Source: a virus. Taken from it: DNA of 22,782 bases. Below the pieces are notes generated by a model. The model saw only the letters and a list, made by a program, of their open reading frames with translations. It had not been told where the DNA came from and did no database searches. This document shows, piece after piece, positions 4,981-13,839 of the stretch. Every line of letters begins with the position of its first letter. Positions within the stretch are counted from its first letter, which is position 1. The stretch lies in IMG/VR virus record IMGVR_UViG_3300047564_000493, positions 1-22,782 of that record, one strand, 5' to 3'. The position numbers and the translations under genes are program-made.

Positions 4981-5646
4981 CATTACTCCCTCAGAAGCGA
5001 AATCGCCGCTAAGATCGGCCACGCTCTGGCTGAGGCTTACGACAAGAAGATCTTCCGCACCATTGCTAAGGCTGCTCGCGAAGCTCACCCCATCACTGCT
5101 GCTCCTGGTCCTGAGCCCGGCGGTTCTGTGATCCAACTGGGTGTGCAAAAAGAGTATGACGCTCAGGCCCTGGTTGATGCCTTCTTTGAGGCTGCTTCGA
5201 TCATGGATGAGAAGAACCTTCCCAAGCAAGGTCGTCAGGCTATCCTTTCTCCTCGTCAGTACTACGCCCTGATCTCGCAGGTTGACAGCAACATCCTGAA
5301 CCGTGACTACGGTAACAACCAGGGTAGCCTCACCAGCGGCGAGGGCCTGTATGAGATCGCTGGTATCCCCATCAAGCGTTCCAACAACCTGCCCTTCCTG
5401 GCTGGTACTGTCAACGCTATCAGCGGTGAGAACAACGATTACTCCGGTGACTTCAGCACCCACTGTGGTCTGATCTACCACAAAGATGCTGCTGGTGTGG
5501 TTGAGGCCATCGGTCCTCAAGTGCAGACCACCGGCTCTGACGTGAAGACCCTGTATCAGGGTGACGTTGTTGTGGGTCGTCTGGCCATGGGTTGTGGCAC
5601 TCTGAATCCCGCCGCTGCTATCGAACTGCAGTCGGCACGTAGCTGA
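4981..5646 (+). CDS. Major capsid protein, exon 2 (residues 118-338)
   Basis: Codes for the remaining 221 residues of the capsid protein, beginning H-Y-S-L-R-S-E-I-A-A-K-I-G-H-A-L-A-E-A-Y-D-K-K-I-F. It includes the conserved G-G-S-V-I-Q-L-G stretch, Y-D-A-Q-A-L-V-D-A-F-F-E-A-A, L-S-P-R-Q-Y-Y-A-L-I and the C-terminal D-V-V-V-G-R-L-A-M-G-C-G-T-L-N-P-A-A-A-I-E. A TTG at 4978 could mimic an independent start, but the protein would begin in the middle of the capsid fold and lacks a ribosome binding site; splicing explains it fully. Codon use is GC-richer and more biased than in the internal virion genes, as expected for the most expressed phage gene. The gene is followed after 17 nt by a small gene with a strong Shine-Dalgarno. 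Confidence 0.95.
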   Translation, partial: HYSLRSEIAAKIGHALAEAYDKKIFRTIAKAAREAHPITAAPGPEPGGSVIQLGVQKEYDAQALVDAFFEAASIMDEKNLPKQGRQAILSPRQYYALISQVDSNILNRDYGNNQGSLTSGEGLYEIAGIPIKRSNNLPFLAGTVNAISGENNDYSGDFSTHCGLIYHKDAAGVVEAIGPQVQTTGSDVKTLYQGDVVVGRLAMGCGTLNPAAAIELQSARS

Positions 5647-5663
5647 TAACGGAGGAACAGGTA

Positions 5664-5882
5664 ATGTCTATTGCACCTGGATCTTCTCGTCTTGTCACTC
5701 TTGGTGGAGCATCTGCTGCGCCCAACACCCCGAACGGCAAACTGTTTGGTTCTTCCAAAACTGTGAAGTCGTTCACTCTCAATCCGATGTCTCCTTTGGA
5801 GTATGGCCGGACTGTGAGTGGTGGTGAGGCTCTGAAAGCTACGTCTGCCTCCTCCATTGCTGGCAACACATCTGCTGCATAA
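5664..5882 (+). CDS. Small protein after capsid gene, possible virion component
   Basis: A 72-residue Ser/Ala/Gly-rich protein with few charged residues, starting at an ATG with a strong Shine-Dalgarno (GGAGGAACAG from 5651). It contains G-K-L-F-G-S-S-K-T-V-K-S-F-T-L-N-P and P-L-E-Y-G-R-T-V-S-G-G. It lies between the capsid gene and a late terminator, in a block of three small genes with similar codon bias, so it is probably expressed as strongly as the capsid and may be a minor capsid or decoration protein. I do not recognise a family. Confidence 0.8.
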   Translation: MSIAPGSSRLVTLGGASAAPNTPNGKLFGSSKTVKSFTLNPMSPLEYGRTVSGGEALKATSASSIAGNTSAA

Positions 5883-5907
5883 CCTTTAATATCATTGGGA
5901 TTCTACA

Positions 5908-6396
5908 ATGTCCGTAACCATCAATAGCACTAACGGGGCGGTTAACTACCAGCCCGATATGATGCAGCTCAGCAACATTGTTACGGCCAACCAGACCGTG
6001 ACCAACAGCGCCACCCTGGTGACCGTTCCTGAGCTGACTCTTGCCGTTGGTAAGTATGAGCGCGTAGCGTTTAACTACCAAGTTTTCTATACCACCACTG
6101 CAAGTGGTGACCTGAAGTATCGAGTGGATGTCCCTGCATCCCCGACTTCCCTGCGTATCCTGCTGGAAGAGCAAGCCCCCACTGCCTCTGCCACTGTAAC
6201 CACCATCCTTACCTCTGAAGCCGACGACACGATTCTGGCTGCTTCCGGTACTGAGGGTTACATCAACATCAAAGGCGTTCTGGTCAATGGTGCCAACGCT
6301 GGTGATGTGATCTTCCAGTTCGCTCAGAACACTGCTACCGGCTCTGAGTCCGCTGTGATTCTGTCCGGTTCCTTCCTTGAGTATCGGAGGTTCTGA
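5908..6396 (+). CDS. Putative capsid-associated or decoration protein
   Basis: A 162-residue, probably all-beta protein rich in Thr, Ala and Val with very few Lys/Arg. The segment Q-T-V-T-N-S-A-T-L-V-T-V-P-E-L-T-L-A-V-G-K-Y-E-R-V-A-F and the C-terminus G-A-N-A-G-D-V-I-F-Q-F-A-Q-N-T-A-T-G-S-E-S-A-V-I-L followed by L-E-Y-R-R-F look like a beta-sandwich; I have seen this kind of sequence in marine phage structural genes, but cannot name the family. It follows the capsid gene and precedes the late terminator. Some cyanopodoviruses carry capsid knob or horn proteins, so a surface role is plausible but unproven. The ATG at 5908 has only a weak TTGGGA upstream. Confidence 0.85.
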   Translation: MSVTINSTNGAVNYQPDMMQLSNIVTANQTVTNSATLVTVPELTLAVGKYERVAFNYQVFYTTTASGDLKYRVDVPASPTSLRILLEEQAPTASATVTTILTSEADDTILAASGTEGYINIKGVLVNGANAGDVIFQFAQNTATGSESAVILSGSFLEYRRF

Positions 6397-6398
6397 TC

Positions 6399-6677
6399 AT
6401 GGCTAATACCACGACTGCTAACGGTCTGGGTGGTAGCGCCGGCACTGTGAGCTTTGCTAACCGCACGGTAACTGGTGCCTACGGTTCTACCTACACCGAC
6501 AACGGCAACCTGGCTGTCTCTGATAACCACGCTGTTCGCCGCTCTGTGGCTCGTACCAGCCGTTCTGCTCCGACCACCGCTTCTGGTGTGTTCTCGGAGA
6601 CCCAAGGTCTGCGCTTTGCGTATGCCGGTGTTGAGGCGGATTCTCCGTCGCTCGACGCTACCCGCACTGCTGTCTGA
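6399..6677 (+). CDS. Small putative virion protein before the late terminator
   Basis: A 92-residue Thr/Ala/Ser/Gly-rich protein with an Arg-rich centre (V-R-R-S-V-A-R-T-S-R-S-A). It starts 2 nt after the previous stop, with GGAGG at 6385-6389 as Shine-Dalgarno, so the two genes are probably coupled. Codon use matches the capsid gene, suggesting high expression. It is the last gene before the intrinsic terminator. No family recognised; a minor structural role is inferred from position. Confidence 0.78.
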   Translation: MANTTTANGLGGSAGTVSFANRTVTGAYGSTYTDNGNLAVSDNHAVRRSVARTSRSAPTTASGVFSETQGLRFAYAGVEADSPSLDATRTAV

Positions 6678-6690
6678 TCTCTTTAATAAC

Positions 6691-6720
6691 GGGGAGCCTA
6701 TTACGGGTTCCCCTTTTTTT
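6691..6720 (+). terminator. Intrinsic terminator after the capsid block
   Basis: GGGGAGCC (6691-6698) pairs with GGTTCCCC (6706-6713, including one G-U pair) around a 7-nt loop and is followed by seven T residues (6714-6720). The place, between the capsid block and tail tube A, corresponds to T-phi of T7, which limits read-through and raises capsid-to-tail ratios. Confidence 0.93.
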
Positions 6721-6733
6721 CTTGAATAGTGAT

Positions 6734-7348
6734 ATGGCTTTTCCGAATGCTTTAGTGGCCACCGAACTGGCTGCCGTAAATCAAATACTCGGAGCAGTAG
6801 GACAGGCTCCTGTCACTACTCTCGATCAAACCAACCCTGATGTTGCTATCGCTTACGACACCTTGCAAGAAGTGAATCGTGAGGTGCAAGCAGAGGGTTG
6901 GGTGTTTAATACTGAGAATGAATATCCTTTTACTCCTGATACCAACGGTCAGATTCTGATCCCAGATAACGTCCTTCTTCTGGATCTCAGTGACCTGTAC
7001 GAGAACCGAGGTATTGATGTGGTGCGTAGAGACGGTAAGCTCTACAATAAGACTGATCATACATACACCTGGACGGATCAAGTTAAATGTGATGTGGTCT
7101 GGTTGTTTGACTTCAACGATCTCCCGACGCCGTTCCGTGACCTTGTAACAACACGAGCTGCTGTACAAGCATCCACCAAGATGATTGGTGATTCCACAGT
7201 CTTTCAGATGCTGCAGCAGAAGGAAGCAATGGCTCGTGCCAATGCAATGGAATACGAGTGCAACCAGGGTGACTACTCATACTTTGGATTCCCGCGATCC
7301 AAGAACTTCTATACCAGCTATCAACCGTTCCATACGCTAGCACGATAA
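6734..7348 (+). CDS. Tail tubular protein A (T7 gp11-like)
   Basis: A 204-residue protein with the typical N-terminus A-T-E-L-A-A-V-N-Q-I-L-G-A-V-G-Q-A-P-V and later L-Q-E-V-N-R-E-V-Q-A-E-G-W-V-F-N-T-E, both signatures of the T7 gp11 family. It forms the dodecameric ring (gatekeeper/adaptor) between portal and nozzle. The C-terminal stretch F-R-D-L-V-T-T-R-A-A-V-Q-A and M-A-R-A-N-A-M-E is also conserved. I chose ATG 6734 rather than the TTG at 6722, since the protein motif begins right after it. It begins 13 nt after the terminator T-tract, so its own transcript must come from read-through or an unseen promoter. Confidence 0.94.
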   Translation: MAFPNALVATELAAVNQILGAVGQAPVTTLDQTNPDVAIAYDTLQEVNREVQAEGWVFNTENEYPFTPDTNGQILIPDNVLLLDLSDLYENRGIDVVRRDGKLYNKTDHTYTWTDQVKCDVVWLFDFNDLPTPFRDLVTTRAAVQASTKMIGDSTVFQMLQQKEAMARANAMEYECNQGDYSYFGFPRSKNFYTSYQPFHTLAR

Positions 7349-7349
7349 T

Positions 7350-9776
7350 ATGGCAGCAGTAACACAGCGAATACCTAATTATCTTGGTGGTGTCTCCCAG
7401 CAGACTGATGATCTTAAGTTCCCAGGTCAGCTGAAAACATGCATCAATGCATATCCTGATCCTACATTTGGTCTGATCAAAAGGCCTGGTGGTAGCTTCC
7501 TTGTTGAACTAAAGGATACTAACGGGACGGTTGTCTCACCTACCACGTACAACAACGGTAAGTGGTTCTCGATCTTTCGTGATTCCACTGAACAATACGT
7601 CGGTGTGATCTACGGAACTAGCATCAATATCTGGAGTCTTATTGATGGTTCTGCAAAGACCGTGTCGTATGGATCAGGTGCTACCAGCTACCTGACTGGT
7701 ACAAAGGATGACTACGATATCCTTACGATCAACGATTACACGTTCATCACCAACAAGACTGTCACAGTCACCACCCAAGCAGCTGGTACATATAACTACG
7801 GACGACGTGCAACGATCCGCTTGTTGAGTGTTGAGTACGGATCGAAGTACGAAGTCACGATTAACGCTACTACCAAGAGTTATACCACCTTCAACGCAGA
7901 AGCAACGATCACAACTCCTGCTCAGACGGAGAACACGGTCACTGCTGATGCCATCTTGAACTCTCTTGTCACGTCAATCAATACCATCAGTGGTATTACC
8001 GCTACACGTATTGGTACAACGATTGAAGTTGAAGGGACAAGTGCATTCACTATCACCGCTAAAGGTGGTGCAGATAAGGAAGGATTATATGTTTTCCAAG
8101 ACTCTGTTGATAACCTATCACGTCTCCCCAACCAAGCAAAGCACGCAAGGATAGTCAAGGTAGCCAACAGCGTTAACGTTGAAGATGACTACTATCTGAA
8201 GTTCATCGCTGATGATGGTGTCTCTGGTACTGGCTATTGGGAAGAAACTCGTAAGCCTGATGTGAGCACTGGGTTGACGGCAGCAACGATGCCTCACCAG
8301 TTGATCAGGAATGCAAACGGTACGTTCACTTTCCAACGTGGTACGTGGGAAGACCGCCTCGTTGGAGATGACACCAGCAATGAGCATCCAAGCTTTGTTG
8401 GAAGCACAATCAATCAACTCTTCTTCTACAACAACCGACTTGGTGCGTTGACAGAAGAGAATGTCTCCATGAGTCAAACCGGAGACTATTTCAACTTCTA
8501 CCACACCTCAGCACTGACAACGGTTGCTTCTGATCCTGTCGATATCTCCTGCTCCAGCGTCCGTCCTGCCACGTTGCACGGCGTTGTACCTGTAGCCCAG
8601 GGCCTCCTGCTGTTCAGTCGCTCTCAACAGTTCCTGCTGCAAGGAGCTAATGGTGTGCTGACTCCTGGTGGTACAACCATCAAGACAATCTCTAACTATG
8701 AGATGGATATCGTCAATGACCCAATTGACTTGGGTACGACGGTTGCATTCATCTCTAAGACTCCGTCTTACGCCCGTGTGTTTGAGATGCAAACACGAGG
8801 TCAAGACGAAAGCCCAGTGGTGGTTGATATCTCACGGATTGTTCCTGAGTGGATTCCTAGCACCATCGATCAAGTTGTTGGTTCTCCTCAGAACAGCTTG
8901 ATGTCTCTTGGCTCCACTAGTAGCCGGGACCTTTACCTGTTCCGTTTCTACAACAACGGTGAGCGTAGAGAGATTCAGTCGTGGTTTAAGTGGACCCTGT
9001 CAGGCAATGTGCTTCACCACGCAGTTGATCGTGATGTGTTCTGGGCTGTGACTAAACAACAGAACTCATACGCTGTTCAGAAGATCTCTTTGATTCAAAG
9101 CCCAACCTCCTCCACATTCCTGACGTCAGATGGGAGCAAGGTGGATCCTCGATTGGATATGTGGGCTGCACCAGCAAGTAAGGTCTTTAACAGCACTCCT
9201 GGTGATGAATACACGAAGGTCTACCTGCCGTTTAAACACGACAGCAACCGGACTCTTTGTGTTGTTACTGCAAACCCCAACCAGACCACCCCAACATACA
9301 GCAACTCTGGCTTGGTGTTGTTCCCAACTGTCCTTCAAGACGGTACTGGTTACTACGCAAAGGTCACTGAACTTGATCTGACATCTGACGATCTGATTGT
9401 TGGTTATACCTACGACATGGATCTAGAGATCCCGCAGACCTACTATCGATCTGGTGACAACGGTCAAACAACTGATTACACCGCGTCTCTGACCATTGCA
9501 CGAATGAAGTTCCTGCTTGGTCTTGGTGGTGATGTTGTCTTTAGGCTTAAGGCTAAGGGACGTAGTGAGTGGTCAGATACTGAAGGTGTAAAAGCTGCTG
9601 ACTATTACCTTGCAAACGACATCCCCTTTGTCAATACATCAGAGTTTACAGTGCCGATTCATCAACGAGCAGAGAATATCCGAGTGCGTGTATTTTCTGA
9701 TTCACCCTTTCCGGTGAGTTTGCTTTCCATGATGTGGGAAGGCAACTACTCGCCCAGGTTCTATACACGGAGGTAA
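7350..9776 (+). CDS. Tail tubular protein B (T7 gp12-like nozzle)
   Basis: An 808-residue protein, the size of T7 gp12 (about 794). It starts with R-I-P-N-Y-L-G-G-V-S-Q-Q-T-D-D-L-K-F-P-G-Q-L, the classical signature of this family, followed by C-I-N-A-Y-P-D-P-T-F-G-L-I-K-R-P-G-G. Six copies form the tail nozzle through which DNA leaves. Further landmarks are the N-Q-L-F-F-Y-N-N-R-L-G motif near residue 355 and, close to the C-terminus, the beta-rich stretch ending S-P-R-F-Y-T-R-R. It starts 1 nt after the previous stop. The GGAGG at its 3' end (9769-9773) serves as Shine-Dalgarno for the next gene. Confidence 0.96.
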   Translation: MAAVTQRIPNYLGGVSQQTDDLKFPGQLKTCINAYPDPTFGLIKRPGGSFLVELKDTNGTVVSPTTYNNGKWFSIFRDSTEQYVGVIYGTSINIWSLIDGSAKTVSYGSGATSYLTGTKDDYDILTINDYTFITNKTVTVTTQAAGTYNYGRRATIRLLSVEYGSKYEVTINATTKSYTTFNAEATITTPAQTENTVTADAILNSLVTSINTISGITATRIGTTIEVEGTSAFTITAKGGADKEGLYVFQDSVDNLSRLPNQAKHARIVKVANSVNVEDDYYLKFIADDGVSGTGYWEETRKPDVSTGLTAATMPHQLIRNANGTFTFQRGTWEDRLVGDDTSNEHPSFVGSTINQLFFYNNRLGALTEENVSMSQTGDYFNFYHTSALTTVASDPVDISCSSVRPATLHGVVPVAQGLLLFSRSQQFLLQGANGVLTPGGTTIKTISNYEMDIVNDPIDLGTTVAFISKTPSYARVFEMQTRGQDESPVVVDISRIVPEWIPSTIDQVVGSPQNSLMSLGSTSSRDLYLFRFYNNGERREIQSWFKWTLSGNVLHHAVDRDVFWAVTKQQNSYAVQKISLIQSPTSSTFLTSDGSKVDPRLDMWAAPASKVFNSTPGDEYTKVYLPFKHDSNRTLCVVTANPNQTTPTYSNSGLVLFPTVLQDGTGYYAKVTELDLTSDDLIVGYTYDMDLEIPQTYYRSGDNGQTTDYTASLTIARMKFLLGLGGDVVFRLKAKGRSEWSDTEGVKAADYYLANDIPFVNTSEFTVPIHQRAENIRVRVFSDSPFPVSLLSMMWEGNYSPRFYTRR

Positions 9777-9779
9777 TAG

Positions 9780-10646
9780 ATGGCGGATCCATTTACGATA
9801 ATTGGCGGCCTTGGGATGGGGGTTCTTAGTGCAGTCACTGGTGCGTCGCAAGCAAGCCAAGCTCGTGCTGCTCAAGATCGACTTCTTGATGCACAGTACG
9901 ATTACGCCAAACAAGTCGATAAGTTCAACTGGAAGCAAACCAAGAGAGAGTATCAATATCGCAAGGATGAAGTTGCAACAGCTCGCAGCAACCAAGAGAA
10001 TAACCTTGCCTTCCAAGAGCAATCAGCACTTCGTGATTACCGTGATCAGCTAGCGATCAGAGATTTTGAATACGGGCAACAAGTCCGTATGTTCAATGAA
10101 TCTGAACGCATCTACGGTATGCAGTTAGGCTTCAACAACATGGCTGCCCAACAAGCCCAACAAGCTGAGGAAAGGCGTTACCAGGAGATCCTTACTGGCA
10201 TGGCATTCGACCAGCAGGACATGCTTGTCAAGATGCTCCAAGAGGAAGGCCAGGTGCAAGCTGCTGGCGTCTCTGGTCGCTCTGCAGGGAAGGTCTTGGC
10301 GTCTGCTCTTGCTAGCTACGGCAGGAACCAAGCCATCATGGCTGAGAGCCTTGTGAGTGCAACGAAGGACTCGCAGATCAACCGTAAGCAGATCAGCCTG
10401 GATAAGTACGGAGCAGACCTTGCTGCTCAGGCACGACGGATGCTGAAGCCGATGAAAGGTCCTGCACCTAGTGCTCCGCTCAAGATGCCTCGTGCAACTT
10501 TCCTTGATCCGCTTAAGCCGAAGCGTGGTCCGAAGCCAATACGTGGTGTCAACACACTGCCAGCAAACACTGGACTATCAATTGCAAGCAACTTCATCAG
10601 TGCTGGCCTTGATGGCTACAAGATGTTCGGTGGTTCTTTCACATAA
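9780..10646 (+). CDS. Internal virion protein (T7 gp14-like)
   Basis: A 288-residue protein with a glycine-rich hydrophobic N-terminus (I-I-G-G-L-G-M-G-V-L-S-A-V-T-G-A) followed by long Gln/Ala/Arg/Glu-rich, coiled-coil-prone helices (about residues 20-200), including G-V-S-G-R-S-A-G-K-V-L, a motif seen in gp14-type proteins. In T7, gp14 is ejected first and forms a channel in the outer membrane for DNA entry. The C-terminal third is Pro/Lys-rich. The ATG has an excellent Shine-Dalgarno (GGAGG at 9769). Order after tail tube B fits gp14 exactly. Confidence 0.88.
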   Translation: MADPFTIIGGLGMGVLSAVTGASQASQARAAQDRLLDAQYDYAKQVDKFNWKQTKREYQYRKDEVATARSNQENNLAFQEQSALRDYRDQLAIRDFEYGQQVRMFNESERIYGMQLGFNNMAAQQAQQAEERRYQEILTGMAFDQQDMLVKMLQEEGQVQAAGVSGRSAGKVLASALASYGRNQAIMAESLVSATKDSQINRKQISLDKYGADLAAQARRMLKPMKGPAPSAPLKMPRATFLDPLKPKRGPKPIRGVNTLPANTGLSIASNFISAGLDGYKMFGGSFT

Positions 10647-10654
10647 CAAATAAG

Positions 10655-13600
10655 ATGGATCAAATCAAGTATCAAGGGTACGCCCGCGATAGAGGTTTTA
10701 ACCCCATCCAGATGTCTACGGCTAGCATCGATTCTATCGCCCAACAAGGGAATTATCTGCTACGGCAGATGCAGGATAATCGAGAGACTAACCGTAGAAA
10801 TCGGGATGCCTATCAATCTGGGATGGTCAATGCCCAGAACATTGAACGTCAGAATCGAGCTGATAACTTTGCATTTGATCAGCGTAGCCGTGAACGCTAC
10901 CAAGATGCTGTCAATCAGAATTTACAGCAAAAGGTCTATGATGCTCAGAACTATCAGCAGAACTTAGATAAGCAGGTTACTGCTTTGAGTGTCCTTGCTC
11001 CTTTGTCTGGGACTATCGGCAAGATGATTGTTGATTGGAAGAAGAACAAGGACGAAGAGGAGCAGATGCAAGCCTACGTTGATACGCTTATTAACGGGCC
11101 GGATCCTCAGGAAGAGGTAAAGGTGCAGGCTGGCCTCGCTCAGATGCGTCAGGCAGATGAAGCAATTCAAACCACTGCTGATCAACTAGAGGATGCAGGA
11201 GCTGTACCTGAAGCTGTTCGCTCTGTCCGAAAACTATCCAAGAACCAACAAGTCGGTAGGGCAAAAGCAATGGCTGCCCTGTCTGCTCAAGGTTACGGAG
11301 GATGGCTCACAGAGCAATATAACGAGGATGATCAGACACAGATCCAATTCCTCGATCCAACAACTGGACAAGTCAAGCTGATCACTCCTGCCAACCACGA
11401 GGGGCCTGATCAACGTGAAGCAGTAAACAGAGCACTGTTTAAGAAGTTCGTCAAAATGAACGGGCTTCTTGGTGTCAACCCTGCACTAGTTGCTGATTCT
11501 CTTCTTGCAATGCGTAGGTCAGAGTCTGCATTGTTGGAGCAGGAACGCACAGCATTCATCAAAGCTGAGAATGAGAACAAGCGAACCGATCTAAGCATTC
11601 AGTTTGATGCTGCCATTGGTAGTGATCCAATCACAGCGTTTAACGATTTCATCACTCAGTTCTCACACCTAAAAGATGATAACGGTGCTCGCCTTGGAAA
11701 GGGTGGTGCTCGTGATGCGTTGATTGCTCGTCTGGTTGAGCGTCGTGATACTGCTTCACTCAACTCGATTGCTGACTCAGAAAGTTACGTCAAAGGAAAG
11801 ACTTGGCGTGATCTTTTCCCGATGAAGTTTCAGAAAGCACTCAATGATATCCAATCATCACAAGCTGCTGAGGAAGATCTAAGCGACCGCCTTGTCAGCC
11901 AAGAGCGTGAGAACTGGTCTGATCAGGTGATCAGAGAGCTTGTAGCGTCACCCGAAGGTGTTAGTGAAGAGGTTGTCGATAAGGCTATTAACGCATCAAA
12001 GCAGTTGTACAACGGCTGGGTTGATCAGCGTCTTCTGAGTTATCGGGAAAACTCAACACTTCAAGCACGGCAAGCTGACGAACAAAATAAGATTCTTGAA
12101 CAGCTCTATGAAGATGATGAGCTGACTGTTCAGGAACTTGAATCTGGAAAGTACTCAAAGCTTATCGCCGATAAATGGCGGAGCAAAGCACTTGACAGCG
12201 AGAATCGTAAAGCTCAATCCCTCAAGCCTTATCGTGATCAGGTTAAGGGCGCAATCGTTGATGAGCTGTTAAAAGCTTCTGATATTGCTGGATACGGTAC
12301 AAGGAAATCACCTACGTACCACTTTGCTGAAGCCCACGCTATGGCTCAGCTCGATGCCCAAGCTCGTACGTACATGCTTGATGGTAAGAGCGCAAACGAA
12401 GCTTATTCACTTGCTGCCCAGAATATTCGGGCGCAGATTGAAAAGGACAACGTCAAAGACGGTAAACCTAGGTACGGAACCTACACCTTCCGCGACGGGG
12501 AATTTGCTCGTTGGGGAAGTCGTGGATCTGGTGGTCAAGGAAGTTTGTCTGCTGCTCGTGCAAATGTCAGCAGTGTTATCAATCAGGTTTCCTCTGGTGG
12601 ACAAGCTGCTGTTTATGGTCGTACTCTGATTACGAAACAGCAAGCAGAATCACTGGTTGATCCGAATGCCCCTATCCCAGACATTATCAATGTAATTGCA
12701 AACAGCCTGCCGAAAGGTAAGGAGATGAGTGTCTTTGCAATCATTGATGCACAGCTTAATAAGCACGGGTTACCACCGCGCCAACGGCCATATGTGCAGC
12801 AAATGGTTGAGTCAACCATGAGCCCAAAGCTGCAAGAACTGCTTAACAGGACACCAACAGCACTACGAACCTCACGAGCTTTGGTTGGATCACAGATTGT
12901 AGGCCCTGGACAAGAGCGTCAGGCTATTGGATACATCGCCCAAAAACTAGGTGTCGATCCTGTTGATGTAGCAACATTCATCAACTACGAGACTGGCGGG
13001 TCTCTTGTGAGTGGTCGTTACAGGCGTGGCCTCGATGTGTGGGGTGGAGATGGTAATAACTACTTCGGTTGGATTCAGTTCTCTCCAGCCAACCGTGAAA
13101 AGTATGGAGTTAAACCCGGTATGAACTCCATGCAAATGGCAGATGCTGTTGTCCGTTATCTCAAGGACTCTGGAATTCGCCCAGGGGATGGGCTTGAGAT
13201 GATGTATCAAGCCGTACAGGCACCTGCACTTTTGAAAGAAGCTCGTGCTGCAGGGCGCAACATCGGTCGGGATAGCAATGCTGCCATCAGTGAGCACATC
13301 CGACGGATGCGTGCTGAGCATAGAAACGTTGCTGGCCGCTGGCTGATGGAAGGTGCTCAGAGTGGTGGCACTAGTTCTGTTTGGCGCGACCCTCGACTGC
13401 TGTCTGCACCTGCTAAACGGCTACTGACACAGCACCAACTGACAAGCTCTTTTGGTAATCAAGAATCATTCCGCAAGAAACCTCATGAAGGGAACGATTA
13501 CTACGTTCCTGTTGGAGGAAAACTGAGCTTCAAGCAGCCTGGTGTTGTCCTTCAAGTCGGTTCGCCCAATGAGTACAACGGTGGATACGGAGGTTTCATT

Positions 13601-13837
13601 GATGTCCGCTTGCAAGATGGCAACGTTGTGCGTATGGCACACCTATCTAACGTCAAGGTAAAGCCCGGTCAACGTATTGGTGCCAAACAAATTGCTGCGC
13701 TTTCTGGTAACACTGGAAGATCCACAGGGCCTCATGTCCACATCGAACACCTAAGCGGTCCATCCGGCACCCAAGAAACACTTAAGGGCAAGCGTAATCC
13801 TTCTTGGATTGCCTCCCAAGTATATGCTGACATTTAA
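10655..13837 (+). CDS. Internal virion protein (gp15-like) with lytic transglycosylase-like and M23 peptidase domains
   Basis: A 1060-residue protein in the gp15 position. Residues 1-110 are Gln/Asn/Arg-rich, followed by long helical regions with Glu/Lys. At about residues 755-880 lies a lysozyme-like lytic transglycosylase fold: I-A-Q-K-L-G-V-D-P-x-D-V-A-T-F-I-N-Y-E-T-G-G with candidate catalytic Glu779, then N-Y-F-G-W-I-Q-F. Residues about 925-1045 form an M23/LytM metallopeptidase: H944-x3-D948 and H1027-x-H1029 (G-P-H-V-H-I-E-H) provide the zinc and catalytic set. One domain cuts glycan strands, the other cross-link peptides, so the protein could open cell wall during DNA ejection. In T7 the transglycosylase sits at the N-terminus of gp16, so the domain is relocated here. 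The gene starts 8 nt after gp14. Confidence 0.9.
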   Translation: MDQIKYQGYARDRGFNPIQMSTASIDSIAQQGNYLLRQMQDNRETNRRNRDAYQSGMVNAQNIERQNRADNFAFDQRSRERYQDAVNQNLQQKVYDAQNYQQNLDKQVTALSVLAPLSGTIGKMIVDWKKNKDEEEQMQAYVDTLINGPDPQEEVKVQAGLAQMRQADEAIQTTADQLEDAGAVPEAVRSVRKLSKNQQVGRAKAMAALSAQGYGGWLTEQYNEDDQTQIQFLDPTTGQVKLITPANHEGPDQREAVNRALFKKFVKMNGLLGVNPALVADSLLAMRRSESALLEQERTAFIKAENENKRTDLSIQFDAAIGSDPITAFNDFITQFSHLKDDNGARLGKGGARDALIARLVERRDTASLNSIADSESYVKGKTWRDLFPMKFQKALNDIQSSQAAEEDLSDRLVSQERENWSDQVIRELVASPEGVSEEVVDKAINASKQLYNGWVDQRLLSYRENSTLQARQADEQNKILEQLYEDDELTVQELESGKYSKLIADKWRSKALDSENRKAQSLKPYRDQVKGAIVDELLKASDIAGYGTRKSPTYHFAEAHAMAQLDAQARTYMLDGKSANEAYSLAAQNIRAQIEKDNVKDGKPRYGTYTFRDGEFARWGSRGSGGQGSLSAARANVSSVINQVSSGGQAAVYGRTLITKQQAESLVDPNAPIPDIINVIANSLPKGKEMSVFAIIDAQLNKHGLPPRQRPYVQQMVESTMSPKLQELLNRTPTALRTSRALVGSQIVGPGQERQAIGYIAQKLGVDPVDVATFINYETGGSLVSGRYRRGLDVWGGDGNNYFGWIQFSPANREKYGVKPGMNSMQMADAVVRYLKDSGIRPGDGLEMMYQAVQAPALLKEARAAGRNIGRDSNAAISEHIRRMRAEHRNVAGRWLMEGAQSGGTSSVWRDPRLLSAPAKRLLTQHQLTSSFGNQESFRKKPHEGNDYYVPVGGKLSFKQPGVVLQVGSPNEYNGGYGGFIDVRLQDGNVVRMAHLSNVKVKPGQRIGAKQIAALSGNTGRSTGPHVHIEHLSGPSGTQETLKGKRNPSWIASQVYADI

Positions 13838-13839
13838 CT

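Noticed and set aside
4969-5520. 183-codon open frame on the - strand across capsid exon 2
   Set aside because: It is a shadow of the strongly codon-biased capsid gene and has no supporting start signal or recognisable family.
4978-5646. Second half of the capsid gene as an independent gene starting at TTG 4978
   Set aside because: The protein would begin mid-fold with no ribosome binding site; the residues join seamlessly to exon 1 once the intron is removed, and P1/P10 pairings fix the splice sites.
4421-5646. Capsid gene broken by frameshift or a sequencing error
   Set aside because: The two halves are separated by 209 nt carrying a complete group I intron core, not by a small indel; the spliced reading frame loses no conserved residue.
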